A program made the position numbers and the translations under genes. Positions 8,848 to 18,190 of a stretch of DNA of 64,000 nucleotides are shown in pieces. Each line of letters starts with the position of its first letter. The stretch's first letter is position 1. The DNA comes from CAYOEV01 sp964403075 (lineage in GTDB: Bacteria; Bacteroidota; Bacteroidia; Cytophagales; Cyclobacteriaceae): contig CAYOEV010000006.1 of NCBI GenBank assembly GCA_964403075.1, forward strand, positions 1 through 64,000, in the 5' to 3' direction. Below the pieces are notes generated by a model. It had not been told where the DNA came from. It was given only the letters and a program-made list of their open reading frames with translations, and did no database searches.

Positions 8848-9869
8848 TGTGCTACTGGATATTGAAAAGAGTCATGCGTTGGGCCTTACAATTGTATTTT
8901 GGCCGAATTGAAATAGTGGGCCTAGATGGTTTACCTCATGGACCAAAAATACTCGTAAGCAATCACCAAAATGCCTTTCTGGATGCTTTGATCATTGGCG
9001 CATTCACACCCGGTAGTCACTACTATTTGACCCGGGCAGATATCTTCAAACCTTGGACTTTATTTTTTTTTCGACAACTGCACATGATTCCCATTTATCG
9101 AATCAGAGATGGTTTTAGCAAACTTTCACGAAACGACATTACTTTTCAGTCCTGCCATCAGGCTTTGGCACGTGGCGAATCTGTGATGATCTTCCCCGAA
9201 GGCAACCATGGCGAACACCACTACCTCCGCCCACTTACCAAAGGCATGGCGCGCATTGCGCTGAGCAGCAATATAGATCTGCTGCACGTGCAGCCCATCG
9301 GCTTGAATTTCTTTCACCATCGCCATCCACGAAGAAAACTGTTGATTGTATACGGTCAACCCATTGCCGTAAGGCAGCAGTCGGTCACTCCCGAATCGCT
9401 CAAGAAACTCACCCGCATGACCGAGGCACGCATGAAGGAGTGCCTCCTAATACCTGACCCACGTGCAGACTACAAGATGTACGCCGCCGACCTTTACAGA
9501 TTAGAAAATGAAAAAATAACCTGGCTGGAGTTAAAAAAAGGCAAGCGAGCGCCAATTAAATCCAGACCACCTAGGGTAGGCCTGAAACCTCTTGAGTGGC
9601 TGATGTGGCTGCCAAATGTGATACCCTTGCTGATTTTGCAACGGGTATTAAAACTATTTGAAGATCGGGTATTCTGGGCTTCCATGAAGCTGGTGGTGAT
9701 GGTGGTATTATTGCCCCTCTGGTGGACCTTGCTGTTCTTGGTAACCATGCGCATGGTTCATCAGATCTGGGGTCTGGTAGCCGTGAGTGTGGCAGTTGCC
9801 TCGCTGTTTCTGCGCACCTGGCTGCGGAATCAATTTTCCATTTCCTCCAGAAACTCCTTTCGATCATAG
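8847..9869 (+). CDS. PlsC-type glycerophospholipid acyltransferase (LPLAT family)
   Basis: Likely transfers an acyl group to a lysophospholipid or related acceptor at the inner membrane. The LPLAT catalytic motif NHxxxxD is seen as NHQNAFLD (about 38-45), and the acceptor-binding motif as FPEGNHGE instead of the usual FPEGTRS, near residue 114. The protein has 340 aa, longer than classical PlsC (about 245 aa) because of a C-terminal extension with two hydrophobic helices (about 275-325). It is translationally coupled to the BASS transporter by a one-base overlap. Its 3' end overlaps the convergent YwqK-like gene by 40 bp. It may be a specialised lipid acyltransferase rather than the housekeeping PlsC. 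Confidence 0.8.
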   Translation: MCYWILKRVMRWALQLYFGRIEIVGLDGLPHGPKILVSNHQNAFLDALIIGAFTPGSHYYLTRADIFKPWTLFFFRQLHMIPIYRIRDGFSKLSRNDITFQSCHQALARGESVMIFPEGNHGEHHYLRPLTKGMARIALSSNIDLLHVQPIGLNFFHHRHPRRKLLIVYGQPIAVRQQSVTPESLKKLTRMTEARMKECLLIPDPRADYKMYAADLYRLENEKITWLELKKGKRAPIKSRPPRVGLKPLEWLMWLPNVIPLLILQRVLKLFEDRVFWASMKLVVMVVLLPLWWTLLFLVTMRMVHQIWGLVAVSVAVASLFLRTWLRNQFSISSRNSFRS

Positions 9870-10660
9870 ATCACCTGGCCGCGTTCATCCCACTCTCGCT
9901 TAATAAAAGGGCTAAATTCATCATTGAAAGGAGCCTCCGGATAAGCCACTTCCCTCTTCAATCGTCCGTTGTAATAATATTCTCTCCATAAACCTATCTT
10001 ATAGTTGTGCTTGTATTGCCCCTTCACAGCCACACGCCCATTTTTATGGAAAGCCCAAAATTCCCCCTCCTTTTCATCGTAATGAATGGGAACCACTTCA
10101 CGAATTTTCGATCGCTCAAAATCGTAATAAGCCAAACGGGATTCTTCCGGCCAGCCCCGGTAATAATATTTCTTGTCAACAAGAATATCGTTCTTGGTAA
10201 ATTTTACCCATCGAAGATGCTTTTGGCCTTTAAAAAAGAACCCTTCCTCCAGTACTTGCTCACCCATAATTTTCTGGTAGGGCCCATGCAGTACGGCTGC
10301 ATTCTTTGGATCAACATTCAACGAATTCACAATTTTTTTCAGCCGGTAATTGTACCAATAAAACTCACGAGCGTATTTTGGGGGTCCCTGAAATTTCTTG
10401 AGGTAATGAAAAGTCTCATAAACCACTTGAGAGCCATACCCAGAACGCGCAAAATGTCGTTTAGTTTTGACGCCGAAAAAAACATTGCGCTTCTTTTTTT
10501 CCTTCTCCTTAGGCTCTTCCAATACTTCCTTTTCCTCTTCCTCCAGGTCGATGGTCAGGGGGGTATCGTACTGCAGCTTGAATAGTTCATCCAATGACTC
10601 CTCCTGAGCCGTAGCATATAAAAGACTACTTGAAAAAATTAAAATCAACCAACACTTCAT
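9830..10660 (-). CDS. Secreted YwqK/MORN-type repeat protein
   Basis: A 276-aa exported protein when started at the ATG at 10660, which gives a clean signal peptide (MKCWLILIFSSSLLYATAQ); an upstream ATG at 10675 adds five residues. A Glu/Lys-rich stretch (EEEEKEVLEEPKEKEKKK) follows, then tryptophan/tyrosine-rich repeats such as GEFWAFHKNGRVAVKGQY and IGLWREYYYNGRLKREV. These match the MORN-like repeats that databases label 'YwqK family antitoxin'. Nothing here supports a toxin-antitoxin role: no toxin lies alongside, and the protein is secreted. Such repeat proteins are common in Bacteroidota envelopes and their function is unknown. Converges on and overlaps the acyltransferase gene by 40 bp. 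Confidence 0.65.
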   Translation of the reverse strand: MKCWLILIFSSSLLYATAQEESLDELFKLQYDTPLTIDLEEEEKEVLEEPKEKEKKKRNVFFGVKTKRHFARSGYGSQVVYETFHYLKKFQGPPKYAREFYWYNYRLKKIVNSLNVDPKNAAVLHGPYQKIMGEQVLEEGFFFKGQKHLRWVKFTKNDILVDKKYYYRGWPEESRLAYYDFERSKIREVVPIHYDEKEGEFWAFHKNGRVAVKGQYKHNYKIGLWREYYYNGRLKREVAYPEAPFNDEFSPFIKREWDERGQVIYDRKEFLEEMEN

Positions 10661-10684
10661 GCCTTGTAAACGCACATCCGCTAC

Positions 10685-13213
10685 TTATCTTGTGGTAGTG
10701 CCAGAACTGATCGTATGGCCAAAATAAAGGGCGTTTAAGAACAGTTTGTTCGTTCCGTACCAAAAAGCCCTGAAATTGGGATTATCTGCCAATACAATCA
10801 TTCGACCCTGACCTTTTGAGCTGATAGTTACCGCCGGGCTGTTGGCTATTCTCTCCGCATTTTCCTTGCTCACATAGCCGCTCCATAAAGGTTCGGAAGT
10901 ATACCGTAACGGATGGGCATAGGCATTTTCCGAAGCCTCCATTACCGTGTTGTGATTACGAAATAAAGCCATTTCCGAGCGTGTAATGCCATAAAGCAGT
11001 GGGTGTGAGGTATCGAGACTGGCGCGAAAGATCGTTCCTCCGGTCACCTGGGCACCGCGGTATTTGTTGTAATCCGCATAATTACGTGATTCGGTTTTTT
11101 TATCGGTCTTCTCTTTGTATTTGACATTGGCCAATTTGGCATCAGCCAGCCACTTGCCCCCGTCTTTCCAGGCCACAATTACACCCCCATCTTCAATCCA
11201 CCTTTTTAGATTTTCCTGGCCCTGCTCGTTGATGCGGCTGTAATTGCCATTCGGGAAAATCAAACGGTTGTAAGCGTTAAGGTTGGTCTCATTAAAGTCT
11301 TCTAAAGGGAGCAAAGTAACTGGCGTCTCCATTCGATGATCCAACAAATGCCATACCTCACCTGCCTCATAACCATTTACACCTTCCCCCACCAAAACGG
11401 CCACTCGGAGTAGCTCCACCTTGTCTTGAGATGGGCTACCCAGATCTATACCGGACACAGCCAAGCCCGTCTCCAATCCAAAGACATCCAATCCATCAAC
11501 TACCCGAATTTGCGTTAGCGTTTGCTCAATTAAATCCCTCTTTTCTGGTTGAATCCCCACAGGAATCGACAGTGTACCCGTGGGGAAACTGGAATCACCA
11601 GATTGATGACTTTCGTGCAGGACGTTTACCAAAATACCTTGTGCCAATAACCGATTCAACGCGCGATGTACAAAATATCCATGCGGTTTAATCAGGTAAG
11701 CGTAAGCATCGACGACACCAAGGGATTGTCCTTCCAGTACATCCGATTCACTGGCCGGATCACCCAATAATTCGCCGATATCACGGGTAGATACTTCTCC
11801 GAATGGCAAGTTCATTGCCAGTGGGAGCGTCCAGGAACTCACGTCATAAAAAAGGCTATCCTGAAAGGTCGTGCGCTTTTCAAAAATTGCTTCAATCAGC
11901 CTGGCCTCAGGTTGTGCCGTGGGGATCACAAAACTTCCCGTTCCGAAATTTTCCCCGCCAGAACGAATACTCCCTTTCATGTCATAAACGTCGATGTCGT
12001 GGTTCAGTAAAATACGCGCCAACTCGCGACTCTTCTTTAGATCTAGTGCATCCCCAAAAACATAGCCGCCTACTCCCAAACCCTGGCTCGCATTTTGGAA
12101 AAAATTCGATTGGAAGAGCTGCAATTCATTTTTCAACCGATGGGCCGCCCGCAAAGTGGATAAGGAGGATACAAAATGGTTTCTGATGGCAAAAGGAAAG
12201 CTTACGTCTCCATAAGGGCTTTTTTGCACGTGGCCCCGTGAACTGGCCTGCTCAAAAAGAATTCCGATACAGCCCAAAATATCGGGATAGCTTGAACCTT
12301 TACCTACATAATAATCATCGAAACTTTCTCTAGAATAATATAATGATCCGATGCTGTCGAGAAAAGCCGCATGATACTTCGCAATGTCATTGGTCAGAGA
12401 CTGGTTCTTCGCAGGTGTCAGGGGGTTGGTCCGTGAAGGAATGCCGGGTTGAAAAAAGAAGGTCTGGTTGGTGCCCATCTCATGGTGGTCGGTCAAAATG
12501 TTGGGTACCCATTCGTGGAATCTTCGGATTCGACCCTGAGACTCGGGATGCTGCACAGGCAACCAGTCACGGTTCAAATCAAACCAATAGTGGTTAGTTC
12601 GGCCTCCGGGCCAGACCTCATTGTGCTCACGGTCATTGGGGTCGGCATTTGGAGATTTTGTCGAGCGATGGGTGTTTACCCAGGAAGCAAATCTATTGAG
12701 ACCATCAGGGTTATAGCTCGGATCCAGAATGATCACCATGTTTTCCAGGATTTCATCAATCGCGGGTCCCTGGGCGGCTGCCAGATAATACGCAGTTAAC
12801 AACGAGGCATTGGCACCGCTCGCCTCATTACCGTGAACACTGTATCCGAGCCAGACCACTAGTGGGCCTGCCACATTTTGTCCGGCTTTGATCTTTTGCC
12901 GATTGGCTTTTATTTCCTCTAGTCTAGCATGGTTCGATTTGGAAGTCACATAAATTGTAACCAGAGGTCTGTTTTCATAAGAACGACCATATTCTTCCAA
13001 TACCATGCGATCACTGGCTGCTGCCATGACCTGCATGTAATAAGTCAGCTGGTCATGACTCACGTGCCACTTGCCCACTTCATACCCCAGGAGGTCCTGC
13101 GGTGTGGGGATATTGGCATTGTACGTAACTCCCGTGGGCAAATAATAATCCAAGGTCACCTGGGCAGGTGCCAAGAGCGCCGAAAAAAGCAAAGAAGAAA
13201 AGAGAAATCGCAT
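10685..13213 (-). CDS. Secreted M14-family zinc carboxypeptidase
   Basis: An 842-aa exported metallopeptidase with a signal peptide ending near residue 18 (LLAPAQ). Zinc ligands are His127 and Glu130 in VHGNEASG and one of His243/His244 in LTDHHEMG. The likely catalytic Glu is in the GILFEQASSRG segment near residue 320. Domain order is M14 catalytic domain (about 45-380), then a long C-terminal part containing a glutamine-amidotransferase-like region (about 600-840, with LIFPNGNYSRIN and KRWIEDGGVIVAW). This layout is typical of the large M14 peptidases of Bacteroidota, which probably digest peptides outside the cytoplasm. It ends 24 bp upstream of the YwqK-like start, so the two may be co-transcribed. 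Confidence 0.85.
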   Translation of the reverse strand: MRFLFSSLLFSALLAPAQVTLDYYLPTGVTYNANIPTPQDLLGYEVGKWHVSHDQLTYYMQVMAAASDRMVLEEYGRSYENRPLVTIYVTSKSNHARLEEIKANRQKIKAGQNVAGPLVVWLGYSVHGNEASGANASLLTAYYLAAAQGPAIDEILENMVIILDPSYNPDGLNRFASWVNTHRSTKSPNADPNDREHNEVWPGGRTNHYWFDLNRDWLPVQHPESQGRIRRFHEWVPNILTDHHEMGTNQTFFFQPGIPSRTNPLTPAKNQSLTNDIAKYHAAFLDSIGSLYYSRESFDDYYVGKGSSYPDILGCIGILFEQASSRGHVQKSPYGDVSFPFAIRNHFVSSLSTLRAAHRLKNELQLFQSNFFQNASQGLGVGGYVFGDALDLKKSRELARILLNHDIDVYDMKGSIRSGGENFGTGSFVIPTAQPEARLIEAIFEKRTTFQDSLFYDVSSWTLPLAMNLPFGEVSTRDIGELLGDPASESDVLEGQSLGVVDAYAYLIKPHGYFVHRALNRLLAQGILVNVLHESHQSGDSSFPTGTLSIPVGIQPEKRDLIEQTLTQIRVVDGLDVFGLETGLAVSGIDLGSPSQDKVELLRVAVLVGEGVNGYEAGEVWHLLDHRMETPVTLLPLEDFNETNLNAYNRLIFPNGNYSRINEQGQENLKRWIEDGGVIVAWKDGGKWLADAKLANVKYKEKTDKKTESRNYADYNKYRGAQVTGGTIFRASLDTSHPLLYGITRSEMALFRNHNTVMEASENAYAHPLRYTSEPLWSGYVSKENAERIANSPAVTISSKGQGRMIVLADNPNFRAFWYGTNKLFLNALYFGHTISSGTTTR

Positions 13214-13456
13214 GAACTGAAGATTTACAATCCTACGAAGATAAAACTCTACGGCTACGTGAGAAGCCTCTTTTAAGGATTCATGGATTTGGAAACAACC
13301 GACAGAAGTTTTAACTATACTTCATTTCATAATGCCGCATGCCGGGATCATGACCGTCTGGCCTCAGCAAACCTTCGCCTAGTTACAAACATTGAAGGAA
13401 CTAAGGTGGGGACAATGGCGATGAATGATAAATAAGGAGACCAACGGGTGTCAGCG

Positions 13457-14110
13457 TCACTCGCAATCTTTCAGATAGCTATCAGACATTTGACTACCCA
13501 TTGCTTTGGCTTTGTTGAAATCCATACAAGCCTCATTCAACTTGCCCGCACGCAGGTACGCCAAACCCCGGTTATGAAAAAGTGGGACTTCTTCGTTTCC
13601 GGCACGCTCCGCAAATTTGAACTCAAGCACTGCCTGGTGATATCGTTTTAATTTAAAAAAACAAACCCCACGGTTGTAATATACGTGACCCTTATTAATG
13701 GCCACTTCACCCGTCTCGGCATGTTCGAGCGCCTGGGCATAAGCTTCGATACTGACCTCATAATTACCCATTCTATAGGCTATATGGCCGGCCTGTGTGT
13801 AATAATCCGCCTGACCTGGGGCCAGCGATATGGCCTTTTCTACGGCCAGCAATGCGCTATCAAGGACCTCTTTTAATGTAAAAGCATTACTCATGCCATA
13901 CCAATAGTCGGCATTGCCTTCATTCAGTTCAACCGCTTGCTGAAATCGCAGAATGGCCCGATCATAGTCATCAGAAAAGAGTGCTTCTTGCGCGGCTTGA
14001 TAATAATTATTTGCAGCCTCCAGGTCACCCTGGTCAATGACTTGATCCTGAGCAATGGATAAGCATGTTACGAGACAGGAAATTATTCCCAGACCGATTG
14101 ATAATTTCAT
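13457..14110 (-). CDS. Secreted tetratricopeptide-repeat protein
   Basis: A 217-aa protein with a signal peptide (MKLSIGLGIISCLVTCLSIAQ) followed by about five TPR units (residues 30-210). Recognisable units include NNYYQAAQEALFSDDYDRAI, ADYWYGMSNAFTLKEVLDSA, ADYYTQAGHIAYRMGNYEVS and PLFHNRGLAYLRAGKLNEA. TPR folds mediate protein contacts; the partner is unknown. Monocistronic: downstream are 243 bp with nothing recognisable, and upstream is the htpG terminator. A TAGTTTTA element four bases before the ATG, with TTG 16 bp further upstream, suggests its own promoter. Confidence 0.75.
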   Translation of the reverse strand: MKLSIGLGIISCLVTCLSIAQDQVIDQGDLEAANNYYQAAQEALFSDDYDRAILRFQQAVELNEGNADYWYGMSNAFTLKEVLDSALLAVEKAISLAPGQADYYTQAGHIAYRMGNYEVSIEAYAQALEHAETGEVAINKGHVYYNRGVCFFKLKRYHQAVLEFKFAERAGNEEVPLFHNRGLAYLRAGKLNEACMDFNKAKAMGSQMSDSYLKDCE

Positions 14111-14171
14111 TGAGTAAAACTAAACTGCGCTTGCTGCGCAAAAAAAGAACGGAAAAAACGTAATAGATAAG

Positions 14172-14200
14172 TAATAAAAAACCCTCTTTCGAGGGCTTTG
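14172..14200 (-). terminator. Intrinsic terminator of htpG
   Basis: Read on the minus strand, CCCTC-GAAA-GAGGG (14182-14195) is followed by a run of seven T. It starts a few bases after the htpG stop codon (14202-14204), ending the htpG transcript before the TPR gene. Confidence 0.85.
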
Positions 14201-14201
14201 T

Positions 14202-16088
14202 TTATTCAAGTGAAATTTCCACGCTACGATGCAAGAAATCGGTTAACGGTTGGCCGGTGAGCATACCTTGACCCAATAAGGCCAGATCATAAGCCTGCTT
14301 GGCCAACTCTTGTTGCTTCTCGTCTTTGGATTCCAAAATTTTTCGTGTAAGTGGATGATTGGCATTAATGGCCACACTCAACCCTAAAGGCAGTTCGCCG
14401 AACATCATCGGACCACCACCAGTGGCCTGCATGTCTTTCATTCTGCGCATGAATTCCGGCAGCGTAACCACCACAGGCATGTCATCTGTAGCCATGGCCT
14501 CCACAGACACCGTATAGTTTTCCTGATCGACAGCCTTATCAAATACCTCCTTCACCTTTTTACTTTCTGCTTCTGTAAGTACACTTTCGATCTGCGCTTC
14601 TTTTTCAATAAGCTTGTCTGTTACATCTGCATCTACCCGTTTAAGCGTGAGTTTTTCATGTTTCTGCTCAAGATGATTGATGAAGTGTGGATCGATGGGG
14701 CTGTTCAAGAGTAATACATCCAGGCCCCGCTTTTTAGCTCCATTGATGAATCCATTCTGTGCCTCAGCGTCAGTGGCGTACAAGAAGACGGTTTGATCAT
14801 CCTTATTGACCTGCTGGGCAGCCACATGTTTTTTGTATTCTTCGATGGTAAAGTACTTGGCATCCAGGTTTTTTACCAGGGCAAAACCCTTTGCCTTTTC
14901 ATCAAATTTATCCTCTGATATCATACCATACTTCACAAACAGGCCGATGCTGTCCCATTTCTTCTGAAAGGCATCACGATCATTTTTGAACAAATCACCC
15001 AATTTATCAGCTACTTTTTTAGTGATGTAGCTATTAATTTTCTTCACATTCCCATCTGATTGCAGATAACTCCTGGAAACGTTCAATGGAATGTCTGGTG
15101 AATCGATGACCCCGTGAAGCAGTTGCAAAAACTCTGGCACCACATCCCTTACCTCGTCGGTAATGAACACCTGACGTGAGTACAGTTGAATTTTGTCTTT
15201 TTGAATTTCAAAATTCTGCTTCAACTTGGGAAAGTACAGCACACCTGTCAGATTGAAAGGGTAATCAACATTCAGGTGAATCCAGAATAATGGATCATCA
15301 GAAAAAGGATACAAGGTTTTATAAAAATCCAAATAATCCTTATCCGTCAGATCATTGGGAGACTGCGTCCAAATGGGGCGCGTATCATTAATGATGCGGT
15401 CTTTTTTGACAGTTTTGTACTTCGTTTTACCCTCATCGTCTTCGCCGTCTGGCACTGACTCTTCCCGCTCCCCAAACCTGATAGGAATCGGCAAAAACCG
15501 AGAATACTTATTCAAAATACCTTCTATCCTGGCCTCATTTAAAAATTCGGCTGAATCTTCTGCAATGTGCAAAATGATGTCCGTGCCTCGTTCCTTACGC
15601 TTGGCGGGGCCTATTTCAAATTCGGTGTTTCCGTCGCAGACCCATCGCGCCGCCTCTGCACCCTCCTGATGAGAAAGGGTAATGATTTCAACTTCCTTGG
15701 CCACCATGAATGCGCTGTAAAAACCTAGACCAAAATGGCCAATGATTTGCTGGTTGTCCGCTTTTTCTTTGTATTTTTCAACGAACTCAGCGGCTCCCGA
15801 AAATGCGATTTGATTGATGTATTTTTTTATTTCCTCGGCAGTCATCCCGATGCCCCGATCTGAGACGGTGATTGTTTGCTTCTTTTCATCAAAAGAAACG
15901 TCTATGGTCAAATCTCCCAACTCTCCGGAATAATCACCAAGTGCTGCGAGTTGTTTGATTTTCTGGGTGGCGTCTACCGCATTGGAAACCAATTCACGTA
16001 AAAATATTTCGTGATCGGAATACAGAAACTTCTTAATTATCGGAAAGATATTTTCTGTGTGAATAGAGATTGATCCTTTTTCTTGCAT
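14202..16088 (-). CDS. htpG: Molecular chaperone HtpG (Hsp90)
   Basis: ATP-dependent cytoplasmic chaperone of the Hsp90 family, 628 aa, the usual bacterial length. The GHKL ATPase motifs are present in the N domain: LRELVSNAVDA (catalytic Glu and Asn), DRGIGMT, and IGHFGLGFYSAF. The middle domain carries the family's SRSYLQSDGNVKKI segment, and the C-terminal dimerisation domain is complete. The gene is monocistronic, with a terminator directly after the stop and a candidate promoter just before the start. No heat-shock element such as CIRCE is visible upstream. Confidence 0.96.
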   Translation of the reverse strand: MQEKGSISIHTENIFPIIKKFLYSDHEIFLRELVSNAVDATQKIKQLAALGDYSGELGDLTIDVSFDEKKQTITVSDRGIGMTAEEIKKYINQIAFSGAAEFVEKYKEKADNQQIIGHFGLGFYSAFMVAKEVEIITLSHQEGAEAARWVCDGNTEFEIGPAKRKERGTDIILHIAEDSAEFLNEARIEGILNKYSRFLPIPIRFGEREESVPDGEDDEGKTKYKTVKKDRIINDTRPIWTQSPNDLTDKDYLDFYKTLYPFSDDPLFWIHLNVDYPFNLTGVLYFPKLKQNFEIQKDKIQLYSRQVFITDEVRDVVPEFLQLLHGVIDSPDIPLNVSRSYLQSDGNVKKINSYITKKVADKLGDLFKNDRDAFQKKWDSIGLFVKYGMISEDKFDEKAKGFALVKNLDAKYFTIEEYKKHVAAQQVNKDDQTVFLYATDAEAQNGFINGAKKRGLDVLLLNSPIDPHFINHLEQKHEKLTLKRVDADVTDKLIEKEAQIESVLTEAESKKVKEVFDKAVDQENYTVSVEAMATDDMPVVVTLPEFMRRMKDMQATGGGPMMFGELPLGLSVAINANHPLTRKILESKDEKQQELAKQAYDLALLGQGMLTGQPLTDFLHRSVEISLE

Positions 16089-16094
16089 GGGTCA

Positions 16095-16122
16095 CAAATT
16101 AAGCTTTGCAGCACGTAAACAA
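16095..16122 (-). promoter_or_regulatory. Candidate htpG promoter
   Basis: On the minus strand, TTG (16120-16122) and TTAATTTG (16095-16102) are separated by 17 bp, one mismatch from TTG-N-TAnnTTTG. The -7 element lies only six bases from the ATG at 16088, so the mRNA would have little or no leader. Confidence 0.4.
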
Positions 16123-16166
16123 TATCTATTCCACCGAACACCTACCTGACAGGATGACAGTGAATG

Positions 16167-18101
16167 TCAGGTTCCTATGCGATTTTCGAGCTCATCCAGG
16201 TTTTCTACGGAACCTACCATGGTCACAATGTCTTCTTTTCGCAATCGGGTGTAGCCATGTGAGATAATTGACTGGCCGCCTCGGCGTATAGATACAATGA
16301 TTACACCGGCAGGTAAACGGATGTCTCGCAGCGCCAGTCCATAAAAATTGCGGTTTCTTACCCGGATATCACGGGTATCCTGACCCGATTCCATGCCCAT
16401 AAGTAAAGAAGTTGCCTGCGGTGAGCGAACGAAATGATCCAGCAGACTCACCATGGCTGTCTGCGGATTTACCACCTTCACGCCCATCTCTAAAAATTGA
16501 TTGTTATCCTTGATGTTGTCCAGCCTCGCGATAATGTCATGGGTCCCGACGTGACGGTAGGCGATTTCACAAATGCGATAATTTTCCTTATCCGAAAGCA
16601 TGGCGATGATGACTTCCGCTTTGGTTGCCTGAATGCGGTCAAATTCAGACTCGTCGATGGCTTTTAGGTAATGCACCTTCACACCCTCCGGCTCGTCAAT
16701 GGTCCCTTCTGCTTTAATGGTGGCGATTTCTGCATTCCATCCTTTTTTAATAAGCTGCTGCGCCAAGGCCACCGTTTGTCCCTCATAGCCAAAAATGATG
16801 GCATCACGCACCCCATCAAATTCAGGTTCATCGGCTTTCAGTCGATCTTCCCCTACCTGGAAAATGGCCCATTTAAAGAGGGGAGGCCCAATGAATTGGT
16901 TGATCACGATCACCGAGATGACCACCGCGGAAAAATCGGCCCCCCAGGATGGAAACTCACGCGCAATTAGCGTAGATAAACCCAATGCAACCCCAGCCTG
17001 CGTGACGTATGGCATCCATCCAAGGTGGTTGTATTTCATTGGATCATGTGCCAGCATGCCTCCTGCGTAGCCCCCGACAATCATGGTAATTATGCGAATG
17101 CCAAACAATATCATCGCCACACCCATCGAAGATGGCAGCACATCCAGGGCTAGCGTGGCACCATTGAGCGTAAAAAAAAGGATATAAACAGGCAAACTGG
17201 CCTCCTCCAGTATTTTAAGGTATTCCGCACGATACTTACTACGGTTGGTGACATAAAAACTTGCCAATATACAAATGACCAGAGGCTCCAATGTCCATTT
17301 TTGGCCCAGCATGTCAATAGAGTAATCGCGCAGCCAATGGTTCAACAAATAGGCAGAATAACCTAACACCAGTAACAATGCGGTTTTATAAACCCTCCGG
17401 AAACGAAATTTTAATATTTCTTTTATCAGGATTCCATATCCAAAATAGCCTATTACGAATGAAAGGATCAGTTCAATAAGGATCTGAAATATGTGAAAAA
17501 AACCAAATTCTACACCATTAAAGACCGTATCGGACAAGGAAAAACAGATAGAAAACAGAACGATGACAATGAAATCCTTAACCACAGTAACGCCCATCAC
17601 AGTCTGAACAAAAGGGCCTTTGGCGCGAAGTTCGTTGATGACCGCGATGGCAGAAGCGGGAGACCTAGCCACAAAAATCGCCGCAGTTAATATGGCTACC
17701 ATCCACTTTGACATAATCGGCATGTTTGCCATGTAGGGTATAAAATCGGACAAAAGGAAAACCAGCGTAGCGCCTCCGATGAATGTCACTCCCAATTGGC
17801 CAGCCGTGATGTATTTGATGCTGCGAAAGCGGCTGCGAAGTTCATTCAGGTAGAGTTCCGCCCCCGCAGCGTAAGCAATAAAAGCCAGGGCCATTTCATT
17901 GATGAAATACAATTTCTCCCCGGCCTCCTTAGGGATTAGACCAAGCAGATAAGGCCCAGACAATATGCCTGTGAAAATTAAGCCCGTTATGAGCGGCAGA
18001 TGAATTTTCTGAATGATTTTGGCTATCTGATTGGCCGCAACCGCTACGATCAAAAATCCAATCAGCAACACCCAGGATGCATTATCCTCCATATTGATCA
18101 A
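16167..18101 (-). CDS. CPA2-family cation:proton antiporter with TrkA C-terminal domains
   Basis: A 644-aa inner-membrane exchanger, probably of Na+ or K+ against H+. About twelve hydrophobic helices occupy residues 8-400, including the family segments FVARSPASAIAVINELRAKGPF and MGVTVVKDFIVIV; Asp of VKD is the likely ion-binding residue. A cytoplasmic RCK/TrkA-N-like fold (about 425-545, IFGYEGQTVALAQQL) and a TrkA-C domain (about 570-640) follow, a layout like KefB/KefC and YbaL. The TrkA-N motif is not a canonical GxGxxG, so NAD binding is uncertain. Start may be the ATG at 18101 or 18092. Divergent from the DUF547 gene across 89 bp. Confidence 0.82.
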   Translation of the reverse strand: MINMEDNASWVLLIGFLIVAVAANQIAKIIQKIHLPLITGLIFTGILSGPYLLGLIPKEAGEKLYFINEMALAFIAYAAGAELYLNELRSRFRSIKYITAGQLGVTFIGGATLVFLLSDFIPYMANMPIMSKWMVAILTAAIFVARSPASAIAVINELRAKGPFVQTVMGVTVVKDFIVIVLFSICFSLSDTVFNGVEFGFFHIFQILIELILSFVIGYFGYGILIKEILKFRFRRVYKTALLLVLGYSAYLLNHWLRDYSIDMLGQKWTLEPLVICILASFYVTNRSKYRAEYLKILEEASLPVYILFFTLNGATLALDVLPSSMGVAMILFGIRIITMIVGGYAGGMLAHDPMKYNHLGWMPYVTQAGVALGLSTLIAREFPSWGADFSAVVISVIVINQFIGPPLFKWAIFQVGEDRLKADEPEFDGVRDAIIFGYEGQTVALAQQLIKKGWNAEIATIKAEGTIDEPEGVKVHYLKAIDESEFDRIQATKAEVIIAMLSDKENYRICEIAYRHVGTHDIIARLDNIKDNNQFLEMGVKVVNPQTAMVSLLDHFVRSPQATSLLMGMESGQDTRDIRVRNRNFYGLALRDIRLPAGVIIVSIRRGGQSIISHGYTRLRKEDIVTMVGSVENLDELENRIGT

Positions 18102-18190
18102 TTGTCGCTAAACAAACATTTGCGGTGTTCGCCCATCTATGTATAAAACATCCTCGTTTAGAGGAAGAGTAACAGCAATTTTATCAAATT

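Noticed and set aside
10007..10585. Plus-strand open frame of 192 codons
   Set aside because: It lies entirely antisense to the YwqK-like gene, has low-complexity hydrophobic composition and no family pattern; it is a shadow of that gene's codon use.
9830..10660. Toxin-antitoxin system suggested by the YwqK label
   Set aside because: The protein is secreted, has MORN-like repeats, and no toxin gene is adjacent; the label is inherited from database naming.
13214..13456. Possible small gene or RNA in the 243-bp gap between the M14 and TPR genes
   Set aside because: No open frame with family resemblance, no stable hairpin with T-run, no tRNA-like fold seen.
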